DNA from: Thermomonas sp. S9
GTDB lineage: Bacteria; Pseudomonadota; Gammaproteobacteria; Xanthomonadales; Xanthomonadaceae
Assembly: GCF_024704365.1 (NCBI RefSeq)
Contig: NZ_JAJDFY010000001.1
Span: 2,709,001-2,773,000, forward strand
Reading direction: 5' to 3'
DNA length: 64,000 nt
The position numbers and the translations under genes were made by a program. Under the pieces are notes generated by a model. It did not search any database and was not told the origin of the DNA. It worked only from the letters and a program-made list of their open reading frames with translations. Every line of letters starts with the position of its first letter. Within the stretch, counting starts at the first letter, position 1. Below are positions 9,649-19,798 of this stretch, one piece after another.

Positions 9649-10434
9649 TCAGCCCTCCTGGGCCTGGCGCTGCAGGACCGAGGCGAACTCCTCGCCGAAG
9701 GTGTCGTAGCGCACCGCCATGCGCTCCACGCGGGTGGCGAAGCGGTTGTACGCCCACACCGCCGGGATCGCCGCGAACAGGCCCATGGCGGTGGCCACCA
9801 GCGCCTCGGAGATGCCCGGCGCGACGGTGGCGATGGTGGCCTCCTTCATCGAGGCCAGGCCCTGGAACGAGATCATGATCCCCCACACGGTGCCGAACAG
9901 GCCGACGTAGGGGCTGATCGAGCCGACGTTGGCGAGGAACTCGAGGTTGCGCTCCAGCCCGTCCAGCTCGCGCGAGGTGGCCGCGCGCATGCCGCGCTGG
10001 GCGCTCTCCAGCGGCGCCCGCGGGTCGCCGCCACGGCGCTGGCGGGCGCGGTTGAACTCGCGCATGCCGGCTTCGAAGATCGCCTCCATGCCTTCGACCG
10101 TGCGATGGCGTTCGCTGGCGGCAGCGTACAGCTTGGGCAGCTCGACCCCGGACCAGAAAGTCTCCTCGAAGCGGTCGGCCTCGCGCTCGGCGCGGTCCAG
10201 CACCCGCTTCTTGCGCAGGATGATGACCCACGAGGCCAGCGAGGCCAGCAGCAGCAGCGCCATCACCAGCTGCACCGGCAGGCTGGCGTGCAGCACCAGC
10301 TGCAGGATGTCCAGGCCGTGGTCCGCCGGCGCGGCGGCCGCGGGCGCGCCGCTGGCCGCCAGTTCCACCGGGGTGGCCGCGGCAGTGTCGGGCAGGGCTT
10401 GCGGCAGCGATTGCAGCAGGGCGGACGGCAGCAT
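9649..10434 (-). CDS. tolQ: Tol-Pal proton channel subunit TolQ
   Basis: A 261-aa inner-membrane MotA/TolQ/ExbB protein. The ATG at 10434 ([15 protein letters not shown]) has a GGAGAG site ten bases upstream. TM1 is around LVMALLLLASLASWVIILRK. The signature lies in NVGSISPYVGLFGTVWGIM and GISEALVATAMGLFAAIPAVWAYN. In this sequence the frame is open upstream into ybgC, making an apparent 400-aa YbgC-TolQ fusion. A separate TolQ with its own start is preferred (see ybgC). Confidence 0.93.
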   Translation of the reverse strand: MLPSALLQSLPQALPDTAAATPVELAASGAPAAAAPADHGLDILQLVLHASLPVQLVMALLLLASLASWVIILRKKRVLDRAEREADRFEETFWSGVELPKLYAAASERHRTVEGMEAIFEAGMREFNRARQRRGGDPRAPLESAQRGMRAATSRELDGLERNLEFLANVGSISPYVGLFGTVWGIMISFQGLASMKEATIATVAPGISEALVATAMGLFAAIPAVWAYNRFATRVERMAVRYDTFGEEFASVLQRQAQEG

Positions 10435-10851
10435 CAAGGACTCTCCGGGGATGGCGTGAGGTGCGGCGACAGGAACGCGGGGGATGCGGCAGGGGCGGAA
10501 ATCCGCGGCGCGCAGGGCGGCAATCTTCACCTTCGCCGCGACCAGTAGCGTGCCCGCGCGCGCGATCCGCTGCGCCAGCACGAGGCTGGCGCCGCCGCAT
10601 TCAAGCAGGGCCACACTGACCGACAGCTGATCGTCCAGGCGCGCCGGGGCGCGGAAATCGACCTCCATCGCGCGCACCACGAACACTAGATCGTGATTCC
10701 GTCGCAGGACGTCCTGATCCAGCCCGGCAGCGCGCATCCACTCGCTGCGGGCGCGCTCCATGAAGGCCAGGTACTGGGCGTGATAGACCACGCCGCCGGC
10801 GTCGGTGTCTTCCCAGTAAACCCGCACCGGCCAGGCGAACGGCTCAGCCAT
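10434..10851 (-). CDS. ybgC: Acyl-CoA thioesterase YbgC (tol-pal associated; probable frameshift near its end)
   Basis: A hotdog-fold thioesterase of about 138 aa, usual first gene of tol-pal operons. Family marks are [30 protein letters not shown], with Asp 17 in the catalytic position, and [16 protein letters not shown]. As read, the frame runs on into tolQ. Removing one base from the five-base run at 10479-10483 would end YbgC at a TGA overlapping the TolQ start (TGATG), the same junction seen at pal-cpoB. It overlaps the end of ruvB by 8 bp. Confidence 0.85.
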
Positions 10852-11878
10852 CGCCGGCCTCGAACAGCCCCGGCGTGCCCGCCTTCGGCTGGAACCCGAG
10901 GTGACGGTACGCCTTGGGCGTGGCCATGCGCCCGCGCGCGGTGCGCACCAGGAAGCCCTGCTGGATCAGGTAGGGCTCGACCACGTCCTCCAGCGTGCCG
11001 CGCTCCTCGCTCAGCGCCGCGGCCAGCGATTCCACCCCGACCGGGCCGCCGTCGAAGGCGTCGATGATCGTGCCCAGCAGGCGGCGGTCGAGCTCGTCGA
11101 AGCCCTCCGGGTCCACTTGCAGCATGTCCATCGCCGCGCGCGCCATGGCGGCATCGATCACGCCGTCGCCCCTGACCTGGGCGAAGTCGCGCACGCGCCG
11201 CAGCAGGCGGTTGGCGATGCGCGGGGTGCCGCGCGAGCGCCGCGCCAGCTCGCCCGCGCCGTCGCCATCGCAGGCGATCCCGAGGATCTGCGCGGAGCGG
11301 CGCACGATCCGCGCCAGCTCGTCCGGCGAGTAGAACTCCAGCCGCTGCACGATGCCGAAGCGGTCGCGCAGCGGCGCGGTCAGCAGGCCGGCGCGGGTGG
11401 TGGCGCCGATCAGGGTGAACGGCGGCAGGTCGAGCTTGATCGAGCGCGCGGCCGGGCCCTCGCCGATCATGATGTCGATCTGGCAGTCCTCCATCGCCGG
11501 GTAGAGGATTTCCTCGACCACTGGCGAGAGGCGATGGATCTCGTCCACGAACAAGACATCATGCGGCTGCAGGTTGGTGAGCAGCGCGGCCAGGTCGCCG
11601 GCCTTCTCGATCACCGGGCCGGACGTCACCCGCAGGTTCACGCCAAGCTCGTTGGCGATCACGTGCGAGAGCGTGGTCTTGCCCAGGCCCGGCGGGCCGA
11701 AGATCAGCACGTGATCGAGCGCCTCCCCGCGCCCCTTGGCGGCCTCGATGTAGATCTGCATCTGCTCGCGCACCGGCGCCTGGCCGAGGTATTCGTGCAG
11801 GCGCTTGGGGCGGATGCTGGCGTCTTGCGCGTCTTCTTCGCGGCGGGCGACGGGGGCGACGAGGCGGTCCTGGCTCAT
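10844..11878 (-). CDS. ruvB: Holliday junction branch migration ATPase RuvB
   Basis: A 344-aa AAA+ motor of the RuvABC resolvasome. [11 protein letters not shown] is the typical N-terminus. Walker A is [20 protein letters not shown], Walker B is [19 protein letters not shown], sensor region [19 protein letters not shown], and the C-terminal winged helix contains [17 protein letters not shown]. In this genome it is separated from ruvCA by kup and the MITE. Its 3' end overlaps ybgC, tying it to the tol transcript. Confidence 0.97.
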   Translation of the reverse strand: MSQDRLVAPVARREEDAQDASIRPKRLHEYLGQAPVREQMQIYIEAAKGRGEALDHVLIFGPPGLGKTTLSHVIANELGVNLRVTSGPVIEKAGDLAALLTNLQPHDVLFVDEIHRLSPVVEEILYPAMEDCQIDIMIGEGPAARSIKLDLPPFTLIGATTRAGLLTAPLRDRFGIVQRLEFYSPDELARIVRRSAQILGIACDGDGAGELARRSRGTPRIANRLLRRVRDFAQVRGDGVIDAAMARAAMDMLQVDPEGFDELDRRLLGTIIDAFDGGPVGVESLAAALSEERGTLEDVVEPYLIQQGFLVRTARGRMATPKAYRHLGFQPKAGTPGLFEAGDG

Positions 11879-11926
11879 GCGCCTATGGTATAGGAGCCGC
11901 CGCGACTGGCGGCCTCCGCCGGGCGG

Positions 11927-12086
11927 CTAGGGAACCTCTGATCAACTCAGAGGTTCCCGCCGGCCATGGAGGGCCGGCCACGCATCCATCACGCAAGTGA
12001 TGGATGCGTGTGAGCCGAGTCCGGGCCTGTACCGGACTCGGCGTGGGCTGACAACGCCTGGATGGCGTTGTTCAGACCTTCCCTAG
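11927..12086. mobile_element. 152-bp IS5-like MITE with CTAG target duplication at the kup stop codon
   Basis: The element spans 11931-12082. Its ends are inverted: GGAACCTCTGATCAAC on the left and, reverse-complemented, GGAAGGTCTGAACAAC on the right. They resemble IS5-family termini, which begin GGAAGG. Both sides carry CTAG (11927-11930 and 12083-12086), the target duplication expected of IS5. The interior is a chain of hairpins: stems at 11931-11941/11947-11957, 11960-11965/11972-11977, 11979-11992/11997-12010, 12014-12024/12032-12042 and 12051-12058/12064-12071. There is no coding sequence. The kup TAG stop is inside the right-hand CTAG, so insertion left kup intact. Confidence 0.75.
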
Positions 12087-14011
12087 ATTTCGACCTGCGC
12101 ACCCAGTTCCACCAGCCGGTTGCCGGGGATGCGGAAGAAGTTGCTGGCCGGGGCGGCGTTGCGGTGCATGAACGCGAACAGCTTGTCGCGCCAGATCGGC
12201 ATGCCGCGGTGGCGGCTGGCGACGATGCTTTCGCGACTGACGAAATAGGTGGTGTCCATCGGGTTGAACACCAGCTCGCACTGGTCGCAGGACTGCATCA
12301 GCGCCAGCGGCACGTCCGGGGTCTCCATGAAGCCGTAGCGCACGATCACCCGGTAGAAGTCCTCGCCGCCGATCGACTCGATCTTCAGCCGCCCGTCCTT
12401 TGGCACGTACGGCACGTCGAGCGTCTCCACGGTCAGGAAGACGTTGTGCTCGTGCAGCACCTTGTTGTGCTTGAGGTTGTGCAGCAGCGCGTGCGGCACC
12501 ATGTCCGGGCTGGCGGTCAGGAACACCGCGGTGCCGGGCACCCGCACCGGCGGCGCCAGCATCAGCCCCGGCAGGAAGGTGTCGAGCTGGATGCCTTCCT
12601 TGCGCACCTCGGCGCTGAGCAGCTCGCGCCCGCGGCGCCAGGTGCGCAGCATGGTGAACACCAGCAGCCCAAGCACGATCGGGAACCACGCCCCATCGAA
12701 GAACTTGGCGCCGTTGGCGACCAGGAAGCCGATGTCGATCACCACCACCACCATCGCCACCGGCAGCACCCACCAGCGATCCCGGGTCCACTTCGCCTTC
12801 GCCAGCAACGCCAGCAGCAAGGTGTCGATCAGCATCGTGCCGGAGACCGAGACACCATAGGCGGCCGCCAGCGCGGTCGAGCTCTGGAAGATCAGCACCA
12901 GCGCCATGACCAGCACCATCAGCGTCCAGTTCACCCCTGGCACGTAGATCTGGCCGATGGTGTCGCTGGATGTATGCCGGATCTGCATGCGCGGGATGTA
13001 GCCGAGCTGCATCGCCTGGCGCGCGACCGAGAATGCCCCGGTGATCACCGCCTGCGAAGCGATCACGGTGGCGGCGGTAGCCAGCACGATCACCGGCCAG
13101 CGCGCCCAGTCGGGGACTCCGAAATAAAACGGGTTCTTGATCGCGGACGGATCCTCCAAAACGAGCGCACCTTGACCGAGATAGTTGAGCATCAGCGCGG
13201 GCAGCACCACCGTATACCAGCCGTAACGGATAGGCCGCTTTCCGAAATGCCCCATGTCGGCATACAGCGCTTCGCCGCCGGTCACCGCCAGCACCACAGC
13301 GCCGAGAATGAACACACCATGCCAGCCATGCGCGAGGAAGAACTGCACGCTCCACCAGGGGTTCAGTGCCTTCAGCACCTCCGGCGCATGCCAGATGTTG
13401 ACCACTCCGAGCATCGCCAACGCCAGAAACCACAGCAGCATGATCGGCCCGAATACCTTGCCCACCCGTTCGGTGCCATGGCGCTGGGTAGCGAACAGCG
13501 CCAGCAGGATGATCACCGCCAGCGGGACGATCCAGTGGTGCAGGTCCGGGGCGGCCACCTCGATGCCTTCCAGCGCAGACAGCACCGAAATCGCGGGCGT
13601 GATCACGCCATCGCCAAAAAACAGCGAGGCGCCGAAGATGCCCAGGATGCCCACTGCATAGGCGGAGCGCGACTTCGATGGCAGCGTGCGCTGGGCCAGC
13701 GCCATCAGCGCCATGATGCCGCCTTCGCCTTCGTTGTCGGCGCGCATGATGATGACCACATATTTCAAGGTCACCATGATCATCAACGCCCAGAACACCA
13801 GCGACAGCAGGCCCAGCACCGTGTCGTGGTCCGGGACCAGCCCGTAATGCGGGATGAAGGCCTCCTTCACGGTGTACAGCGGGCTGGTGCCAATATCGCC
13901 GAACACCACCCCGATGGCGCCGACCACCAGCGCGACCAGCCCGGTCTTGCCGCTATCGCCATGTCCGCCACTAGCGGACTGCGGAGTGGAAAATGCAGAT
14001 TGCGTGGTCAT
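12083..14011 (-). CDS. kup: Low-affinity potassium uptake protein Kup
   Basis: A 642-aa K+/H+ symporter of the KUP/HAK family in the inner membrane. The start [12 protein letters not shown] at 14011 follows AGGGGA. The family signature [18 protein letters not shown] is at about residues 34-51. About twelve hydrophobic segments follow (for example [15 protein letters not shown]), then a soluble C-terminal domain ending VELGAQVEI. It sits between ruvA and ruvB; its stop codon coincides with the MITE target site. Confidence 0.96.
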   Translation of the reverse strand: MTTQSAFSTPQSASGGHGDSGKTGLVALVVGAIGVVFGDIGTSPLYTVKEAFIPHYGLVPDHDTVLGLLSLVFWALMIMVTLKYVVIIMRADNEGEGGIMALMALAQRTLPSKSRSAYAVGILGIFGASLFFGDGVITPAISVLSALEGIEVAAPDLHHWIVPLAVIILLALFATQRHGTERVGKVFGPIMLLWFLALAMLGVVNIWHAPEVLKALNPWWSVQFFLAHGWHGVFILGAVVLAVTGGEALYADMGHFGKRPIRYGWYTVVLPALMLNYLGQGALVLEDPSAIKNPFYFGVPDWARWPVIVLATAATVIASQAVITGAFSVARQAMQLGYIPRMQIRHTSSDTIGQIYVPGVNWTLMVLVMALVLIFQSSTALAAAYGVSVSGTMLIDTLLLALLAKAKWTRDRWWVLPVAMVVVVIDIGFLVANGAKFFDGAWFPIVLGLLVFTMLRTWRRGRELLSAEVRKEGIQLDTFLPGLMLAPPVRVPGTAVFLTASPDMVPHALLHNLKHNKVLHEHNVFLTVETLDVPYVPKDGRLKIESIGGEDFYRVIVRYGFMETPDVPLALMQSCDQCELVFNPMDTTYFVSRESIVASRHRGMPIWRDKLFAFMHRNAAPASNFFRIPGNRLVELGAQVEI

Positions 14012-14048
14012 GGAATCCCCTGTCCGGGCGCGCGCGGGCGCCACTGGT

Positions 14049-14633
14049 TCAACGCAGCGCGGACTGTAGCGCTTTGCGGATGATGGTTTCGGCCGCATCG
14101 CCGTCGCCGGCGACCTTCTTCGCCATGCGCTCGGCCTCGGCCGGCTTGTAGCCCAGCGCCTGCAGGGCGGTGATCGCCTCCGCCAGCGGGTCGCCCGCCG
14201 CTACCGCGGCACCGGGCGCGCCGCCCGTGAGGTCGGCGGCGCGGTCGCGCAGTTCCACCACCATGCGCTCGGCGGTCTTCTTGCCGATCCCGGGGATGCG
14301 CGTGAGCGCGGCGACGTCGCCGGCCTGCACCAGCCGCGCGAACTGGTCCACGCTGGTGCCGGACAGCACCGCCAGCGCGATCTTCGCCCCGATCCCCGAC
14401 ACTTTCTGCACATCGCGGAACAGGCGGCGCTCGGCCTCGCGCAGGAAGCCGTACAGCGCCACGCTGTCCTCCTTCTGCGCGTAATGGGTGAACAGGAACA
14501 CCTCGCGCCCCACCTCGGGCAGGTCGTAGAAGGTGCTCATCGGCGCCTCCAGCTCGTAGCCGACGCCGTGCACGTCGATGACGAGCCACGGCGGCGCCTT
14601 GTGGATGAGGATGCCCTTCAACCGTCCGATCAT
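14049..14633 (-). CDS. ruvA: Holliday junction DNA helicase subunit RuvA
   Basis: A 194-aa tetrameric protein that binds four-way junctions and loads Ruv[13 protein letters not shown] is the usual N-terminus, so the start is set at 14633 rather than 14660. An OB-fold domain is followed by two helix-hairpin-helix motifs ([26 protein letters not shown]) and a C-terminal RuvB-binding helix bundle ([19 protein letters not shown]). Its ATG overlaps the ruvC stop as ATGA. Confidence 0.97.
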   Translation of the reverse strand: MIGRLKGILIHKAPPWLVIDVHGVGYELEAPMSTFYDLPEVGREVFLFTHYAQKEDSVALYGFLREAERRLFRDVQKVSGIGAKIALAVLSGTSVDQFARLVQAGDVAALTRIPGIGKKTAERMVVELRDRAADLTGGAPGAAVAAGDPLAEAITALQALGYKPAEAERMAKKVAGDGDAAETIIRKALQSALR

Positions 14634-15205
14634 CGCCGCCCCCTGCCCTTGCGTCCCCACGCCTCGCGCGCCGCCACGCCCAGCCGCTGCGCGCTGGCGC
14701 GCACGTGGGCGTGGGTGATCGCCACCGCCAGCGCGTCGGCGGCGTCGGCCTGCAATTTGCCGCTCAGCCCCAGCATCGCGCCCACCATGTGCTGAATCTG
14801 CCGCTTGTCGGCGCTGCCGCTGCCCACCAGCGCCAGCTTGATTTCCTTCGCCGCGTATTCGCTCACCGGCAGGTCACGCGCCACGCAGGCGGCGACCGCG
14901 GCGCCGCGCGCCTGGCCCAGCTTGAGCGCACTCATCGCGTTGTTGGAGAGGAACACCTGCTCCACCGCCACCTCGTCCGGCCGGAACTGCGCGATCAGCG
15001 CCCACAGCCCGTCCAGCAGCTTGCGCAGGCGCAGCGGGAACGATTCCGCGTCCAGCAGCACCAGCGGCTGATGGTGCACATGCGCCACCCTGCCGTCCGC
15101 GGCCACGTCCACGATGCCCACGCCGGTGCGCTGGGAGCCGGGGTCGATCCCGAGGATCCGGATCGGGGCCGGGCGCGGCGCGTTGGCGGACAGGGGAAGC
15201 GGCAT
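14630..15205 (-). CDS. ruvC: Crossover junction endodeoxyribonuclease RuvC
   Basis: A 191-aa Holliday junction resolvase. Catalytic acidic motifs are visible: [15 protein letters not shown] (first Asp), [11 protein letters not shown] (Glu) and [18 protein letters not shown] (final Asp pair). The start at 15205 gives [24 protein letters not shown], a slightly long N-terminus. Its stop overlaps the ruvA start. It is downstream of yebC, as in many gammaproteobacteria. Confidence 0.96.
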   Translation of the reverse strand: MPLPLSANAPRPAPIRILGIDPGSQRTGVGIVDVAADGRVAHVHHQPLVLLDAESFPLRLRKLLDGLWALIAQFRPDEVAVEQVFLSNNAMSALKLGQARGAAVAACVARDLPVSEYAAKEIKLALVGSGSADKRQIQHMVGAMLGLSGKLQADAADALAVAITHAHVRASAQRLGVAAREAWGRKGRGRR

Positions 15206-15236
15206 GGCGATCGGGGCCGGCGGGTGGCGCGGCGGG

Positions 15237-15956
15237 TCAGCCCAGCCCGGCCGCGTTGGAGTACACGTTCTGCACGTCGTCCATGTCCTCCAGCCAGCGC
15301 AGCAGCTTCTGCACCTGCTCGGCGGCCTCGCCTTCCACGGCGGTGTCGTTGTCCGCGCGCATGGTGATCTCGGCGAAGCCCGGGGGCAGGCCCGCGGCAT
15401 CCATCGCCGCCTTGACCTGCACAAAGGCCTCCGGCGAGGTCAGCACGTCGATCGCACCGTCCTCGGGATACACCACCACGTCGTCGGCACCGGCCTCGAT
15501 CGCGGCTTCGGTGATGCGCTCCTCGTCCGCGCCGGGGGCGTAGCTGAGCACGCCCAGCTTCCTGAACATGAACGCCACCGACCCTTCGGTGCCGAGGTTA
15601 CCGCCGAACTTGCCGAACGCATGGCGCACGTCCGCGACGGTGCGCACGCGGTTGTCGGTGAGGCAGTCCACGATCACCGCCACGCCGCCCGCGCCGTAGC
15701 CTTCGTAGCGGATCTCCTCGTAGGTGACGCCTTCCAGCTCGCCGGTGGCCTTCTTGATCGCGCGCTCGATCACGTCCTTGGACATGTTCACGTCCAGGCC
15801 CTTGTCGATCGCCGCGCGCAGGCGCGGATTGCCGGCCGGGTCGCCACCGCCGGCGCGCGCCGCGACCGAAATCTCGCGGATGATCTTGGTGAAGATCTTG
15901 CCGCGCATGGCGTCCTGCGCGTTCTTGCGGGCTTCGATGGAAGGTCCACGTCCCAT
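15237..15956 (-). CDS. yebC: YebC/PmpR-family protein
   Basis: A 239-aa protein of the YebC/PmpR (TACO1) family, described as a DNA-binding regulator and more recently linked to translation of difficult proline motifs. Typical segments are [66 protein letters not shown] and [19 protein letters not shown]. It lies between the acetyltransferase and ruvC, the usual ruv neighbourhood. Confidence 0.95.
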   Translation of the reverse strand: MGRGPSIEARKNAQDAMRGKIFTKIIREISVAARAGGGDPAGNPRLRAAIDKGLDVNMSKDVIERAIKKATGELEGVTYEEIRYEGYGAGGVAVIVDCLTDNRVRTVADVRHAFGKFGGNLGTEGSVAFMFRKLGVLSYAPGADEERITEAAIEAGADDVVVYPEDGAIDVLTSPEAFVQVKAAMDAAGLPPGFAEITMRADNDTAVEGEAAEQVQKLLRWLEDMDDVQNVYSNAAGLG

Positions 15957-15989
15957 GGCGGTATCCGGGCGGTTGAACGAAGCCGCGGA

Positions 15990-16524
15990 TTATACGGCCG
16001 GCGGTGCGGCGGGGCGGTGGTAGATGAATTCGCGGTCGCGCTGGGCGCCCACGATGAATTCGTACTCCCCGGCGAAGGCGAAACCGTAGCGGGCATAGAA
16101 GCGCTGGGCGCCGACGTTCTCCGACCACACGCTGACCCACAGCGGGCGCGGGCCATCGCGCAGCAAGCCAGGCCATCGCCGCGTCCATCAGCGCGCGCCC
16201 GGTGCCGCCGTTGTGGTGGCCGGCGCGCACGTACAGCCGCTTCAGCTCGCCGTCCTGCGGGCGCACGCCGGCATGCGGCAACCCGCACGGGCCGGCCTGG
16301 GCATAGCCGATGGCGCGGCCGGTGGCGTCCTCGGCGATCCACAGCGCGTAGCGGGGGTCCGCCAGCGTCTCCTCGTAGGCCGCGATGCCGTGGCTCTCGT
16401 CCAGGAAGGCGCACAGGTCCTCGGGCGTGTACAGGTGCCCGAAGGCCTCGACGAAGGTGGCCGCGCCGAGCTCCGCCAGCACGGTGGCATCGGCAGGCGT
16501 GGCGCGGCGGATCGTCGCGCTCAC
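15990..16524 (-). CDS. GNAT-family N-acetyltransferase (one-base frameshift)
   Basis: About 177 aa when repaired. The GTG at 16524 overlaps the aspS stop as GTGA and opens [19 protein letters not shown]. The acetyl-CoA-binding motif A region is [26 protein letters not shown]. An extra T near 16165 ([16 protein letters not shown]) shifts the rest, which reads [17 protein letters not shown] and [14 protein letters not shown] in the restored frame, with TAA at 15990. The substrate is unknown. Co-transcribed with aspS and yebC. Confidence 0.82.
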
Positions 16525-18281
16525 GCCTGCGGCCGCACCTGCACGTGCACCTCGGCCAGCTGCGCGTCCGGGATCGGGCTGGGCGCATCGGTCATCAGGC
16601 ACTGCGCGCTGGTGGTCTTGGGGAAGGCGATCACGTCGCGGATCGAGTCGGTGCCGGCCATCAGCGCGGCGATGCGGTCGATGCCGAAGGCGATGCCGCC
16701 GTGCGGCGGCGCGCCGTACTTCAGCGCGTCCAGCAGGAAGCCGAACTTGGCGCGCTGCTCGTCGGCGCCGATCCCCAGCAGGTCGAACACCGCCGCCTGC
16801 ATCTGCGGGCGATGGATGCGGATCGAGCCGCCGCCGATCTCGTTGCCGTTGAGCACCATGTCGTAGCCGCGCGACACCGCGGTCTTCGCATTCGCGCGCA
16901 GGTCCTCGATCGAATCCACCGCCGGCGCGGTGAACGGGTGGTGCAGGGCCACGTAACGCTGCTCCTCGGCATCCCATTCGAACATCGGGAAGTCCGTCAC
17001 CCACAGCGGCTTCCAGCCGTCCTGCACGAGGCTGAAATCCTTGCCGGCCTTCAGGCGCACCGCGCCCATGAAGTCGGACACCTGGGCGTACGCGCCGGCG
17101 CCGAAGAACACGATGTCGCCGTTGCCGGCGCCGACGTGCTGAAGCAGCGCGGCGAACGCGTCCTCGGCGAAGAATTTGGCGATCGGTGAATTGACCGCGC
17201 CGGCGGCGTCGATCCTGGCGTAGGCCAGGCCCTTGGCGCCGAATTTGGCGGCGTGCGCGGCGTAGTCGTCGATCTGCTTGCGCGACAGCGCCGCACCGCC
17301 GGGGATGCGCAGCGCGGCGACGCGCCCGTCGGGATCGTTCGCGGCCGCAGTGAATACCGCGAAGCCGCAGTCCTTCACCCGCTCCGCCACGTCCACCAGC
17401 TCGAGCGCGATGCGCAGATCAGGTTTGTCGGAGCCGTAGCGGCGCATCGCCTCGGCGTAGGTCATGCGCGGGAACGGCGCCTCCAGCTCCACACCCACCA
17501 CCTCGCGGAACACGCTGCGGATCATGTCCTCGGTGAGGTCCTGCACGTCGCGCTCGGTCACCCACGCAAACTCCATGTCGAGCTGGGTGAACTCCAGCTG
17601 GCGGTCGGCGCGCAGGGCCTCGTCGCGGAAGCAGCGGGCGATCTGGTAGTAGCGGTCGAAGCCCGCCATCATCAGGATCTGCTTGAACAGCTGCGGGCTC
17701 TGCGGCAGCGCGTAGAACTCACCGGGATGCATGCGCGCCGGCACCAGGAAGTCGCGCGCGCCCTCGGGCGTGGCCTTGGTCAGGATCGGCGTTTCGATGT
17801 CCTGGAAGCCGCGCGCGTCGAGGTAGTGGCGCAGCGCCGACACCAGCCTGGTGCGGGTGCGCAGCTTGCGCTGCATGTCGGGGCTGCGCAGGTCGAGGTA
17901 ACGGTACTTCAGGCGGATGTCCTCGCCCGGGTTCTCGTGGTGGTGGAACGGCAGCGGCTCGGCCTTGTTCAGCAGCTCGATGCTCTCCGCCACCACTTCC
18001 ACCTGGCCGGTCTTGAGCCTGTCGTTCACCGACTGCCGGCGGCGCACGGTGCCGGTGATGCGCAGGCAGTCCTCGTAGCCCACCGCGGCGGCGGCGGCCA
18101 GCATGGCGGCGTTGCCGGCGACATCGGCCGGCTCGGCCACGACCTGCACGATGCCCTCGTGATCGCGCAGGTCGATGAACACGATCTGGCCCATGTTGCG
18201 GGCGACATCGGCCCAGCCGCATAGGGTCACGCTCTGGCCGATCAACGCCTCGTCGATCAGGCCGCAGAAATGGGTACGCAT
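16521..18281 (-). CDS. aspS: Aspartate-tRNA ligase
   Basis: A 586-aa class II synthetase charging tRNA-Asp. MRTHFCGLI at 18281 starts the N-terminal OB-fold ([21 protein letters not shown]). Class II motif 2 is [22 protein letters not shown]; motif 3 is [15 protein letters not shown]. The bacterial GAD insertion domain lies between. The frame is open further upstream but without homology. First gene of the aspS-GNAT-yebC-ruv block and divergent from the DUF3011 gene. Confidence 0.96.
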   Translation of the reverse strand: MRTHFCGLIDEALIGQSVTLCGWADVARNMGQIVFIDLRDHEGIVQVVAEPADVAGNAAMLAAAAAVGYEDCLRITGTVRRRQSVNDRLKTGQVEVVAESIELLNKAEPLPFHHHENPGEDIRLKYRYLDLRSPDMQRKLRTRTRLVSALRHYLDARGFQDIETPILTKATPEGARDFLVPARMHPGEFYALPQSPQLFKQILMMAGFDRYYQIARCFRDEALRADRQLEFTQLDMEFAWVTERDVQDLTEDMIRSVFREVVGVELEAPFPRMTYAEAMRRYGSDKPDLRIALELVDVAERVKDCGFAVFTAAANDPDGRVAALRIPGGAALSRKQIDDYAAHAAKFGAKGLAYARIDAAGAVNSPIAKFFAEDAFAALLQHVGAGNGDIVFFGAGAYAQVSDFMGAVRLKAGKDFSLVQDGWKPLWVTDFPMFEWDAEEQRYVALHHPFTAPAVDSIEDLRANAKTAVSRGYDMVLNGNEIGGGSIRIHRPQMQAAVFDLLGIGADEQRAKFGFLLDALKYGAPPHGGIAFGIDRIAALMAGTDSIRDVIAFPKTTSAQCLMTDAPSPIPDAQLAEVHVQVRPQA

Positions 18282-18431
18282 GGGAACTCCGGAACGGGCT
18301 GCCCGGCGCGGCGGGGCACCGGGGCTTGGACACGCCATTTTAACGATGCACGGCGCTAATGTGCCGAACATGGCGGGCCGCAGCCCCGGCCCGGACCCCA
18401 TCCCGCCGCAACCCATCACCGGAGGTTCGCC

Positions 18432-19349
18432 ATGTCCCGCCTGCTCGCCGTCCCCCTGCTTGCCCTGGCCGCCGCTTCCGCGCTGGCCGCCCTGCCCGCT
18501 CCCGTCCACGCCCAGGCCCAGCAGCGCGCCTACGCGCCCGAGGACCTGTGGACCCTGAGCCCGGCCGAGCAGAGCCGGGTGATCGCCCTGGAATACCGCG
18601 AGCAGTCACGCGGCCGCCAGATCCCCGACGACCAGCTGCGCTTCTATCTGGACCAGGTGCGGCTGTCGCGCTGGACCTTCAGCCAGGTGAAAAACGACAT
18701 CGCCAAGTCGCTGGGCGGCGCCGGCGCGCCCCCGCCGCCGCCGGGCCCGGGGATGCAGACCGCCCGCTGCGAGAGCACCGATGGCCGCACCAGAACCTGC
18801 AGCATGCCGTGGCAGGGGCCGTCGCGGCTCACCCGCCAGCTCTCCAGTGCCGCCTGCATCGAAGGCCGCAGCTGGTTCAACGGCAATGGCCGGGTGATCG
18901 TATCCAGCGGTTGCCGCGGCGAGTTCCGGCCCGGCACCGGTCCGGTCGGCGCGCAGTGGACCACCCTGCGCTGCGAAAGCATCGGCGGCCGCTTCGCCAG
19001 CTGCGGCCACGACGTGGTCGGTCGCGCGCAGCTGGTGCGCCAGCTCTCCAGCGGGCGCTGCATCGAAAACCGCAACTTCGGCGTGCGCAACCGCCAGCTG
19101 TGGGTCAGCGACGGCTGCCGCGGCGAATTCCGGGTGCGGGTGGGCGCCGCCCCGGGCAGTGGCTACAGCGTCACCTGCACCAGCCGCGGCGGCTATGCCA
19201 CCTGTGCCTAGGATGCCCGCCGCGGGCGGCCCTATCTGATCCAGCAACTTTCCGGCATGTCCTGTCGCGAGGGCATCAGCTGGGGCTACGACGCGCGCAG
19301 CGGGCTGTGGGTGAACCACGGCTGCAGTGCGCGCTTCGGGGCGCGCTGA
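18432..19349 (+). CDS. Secreted DUF3011 protein with in-frame TAG in its third repeat
   Basis: The signal peptide is [21 protein letters not shown]...VHAQ, after an ACCGGAGG ribosome site. After an N-terminal helical part come three DUF3011 repeats of the form C-[ES]-x-GGR-x-x-C ... LxRQLSS-x-x-CIE ... GCRGEF. Repeat 3 begins [13 protein letters not shown] and then meets TAG at 19209-19211. The same frame continues without break as [21 protein letters not shown] and [11 protein letters not shown] to TGA at 19347-19349. The stop sits where a Trp (TGG) would fit. As written the protein ends at residue 259 of about 305. The function of DUF3011 is unknown; it is common in Xanthomonadaceae. Confidence 0.8.
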
Positions 19350-19370
19350 CGGCGCGCGCCGGGATCCGGA

Positions 19371-19696
19371 TCAGCCTGCGGAGGGAGGCGCAGCTACCGC
19401 CGTAGACGCCGCGGCGGCCGGCCTGGAATCGGCCTTCGTGTCCGGTTTGGCATCGGCCTTGGCCGCGCCGCCTTCCCCCCTTCACCAGCGAGGTTGCGCT
19501 TCTTGTCGCCGTCCTGCTTGAAATCGGTCTCGTACCAGCCGCTGCCCGCCAGCCGGAACTGCGGGGCGGTCAGCTGGCGGTGCACGCGCCCCTGCACACC
19601 GCAGGCCGGGCAGGCGCTGGGGTCGGCATCGGAGAGCTTCTGCAGACGGTCGAAGGCATGCCCGCAGGCATCGCAGGTGAACGCATAGATCGGCAT
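19371..19696 (-). CDS. FmdB-family zinc ribbon protein (frameshift in G-run)
   Basis: MPIYAFTCDACGHAFDRLQKLSD at 19696, followed by CPACGVQGRVHRQLTAPQFRL, gives the four-cysteine zinc ribbon of the FmdB/CxxC_CXXC_SSSS family (putative regulatory protein). The tail FRLAGSGWYETDFK is also characteristic. At 19475-19480 a six-base run has one base too few. The restored frame continues as an Ala/Lys/Asp-rich tail (AAKADAKPDTKADSRP) to TGA at 19371, about 108 aa in total. Divergent from the SIMPL gene. Confidence 0.8.
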
Positions 19697-19798
19697 GGCG
19701 GTGATCGGCCTCGAAACGCAACAAACCGGCTGGCATAGTGTGGCCGCCCGCCGCGATTTCAAGCCGGCAACGGCTTTCCCACTACCGGAGATCCTCGT

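Noticed and set aside
11931-11957. Hairpin read first as the ruvB-side terminator
   Set aside because: No T-run, and it is the left end of the MITE with a matching inverted right end and CTAG duplication.
12062-14083. 673-codon His/Gln/Arg-rich plus-strand frame opposite kup
   Set aside because: Antisense shadow of kup; low-complexity composition and no recognisable domain.
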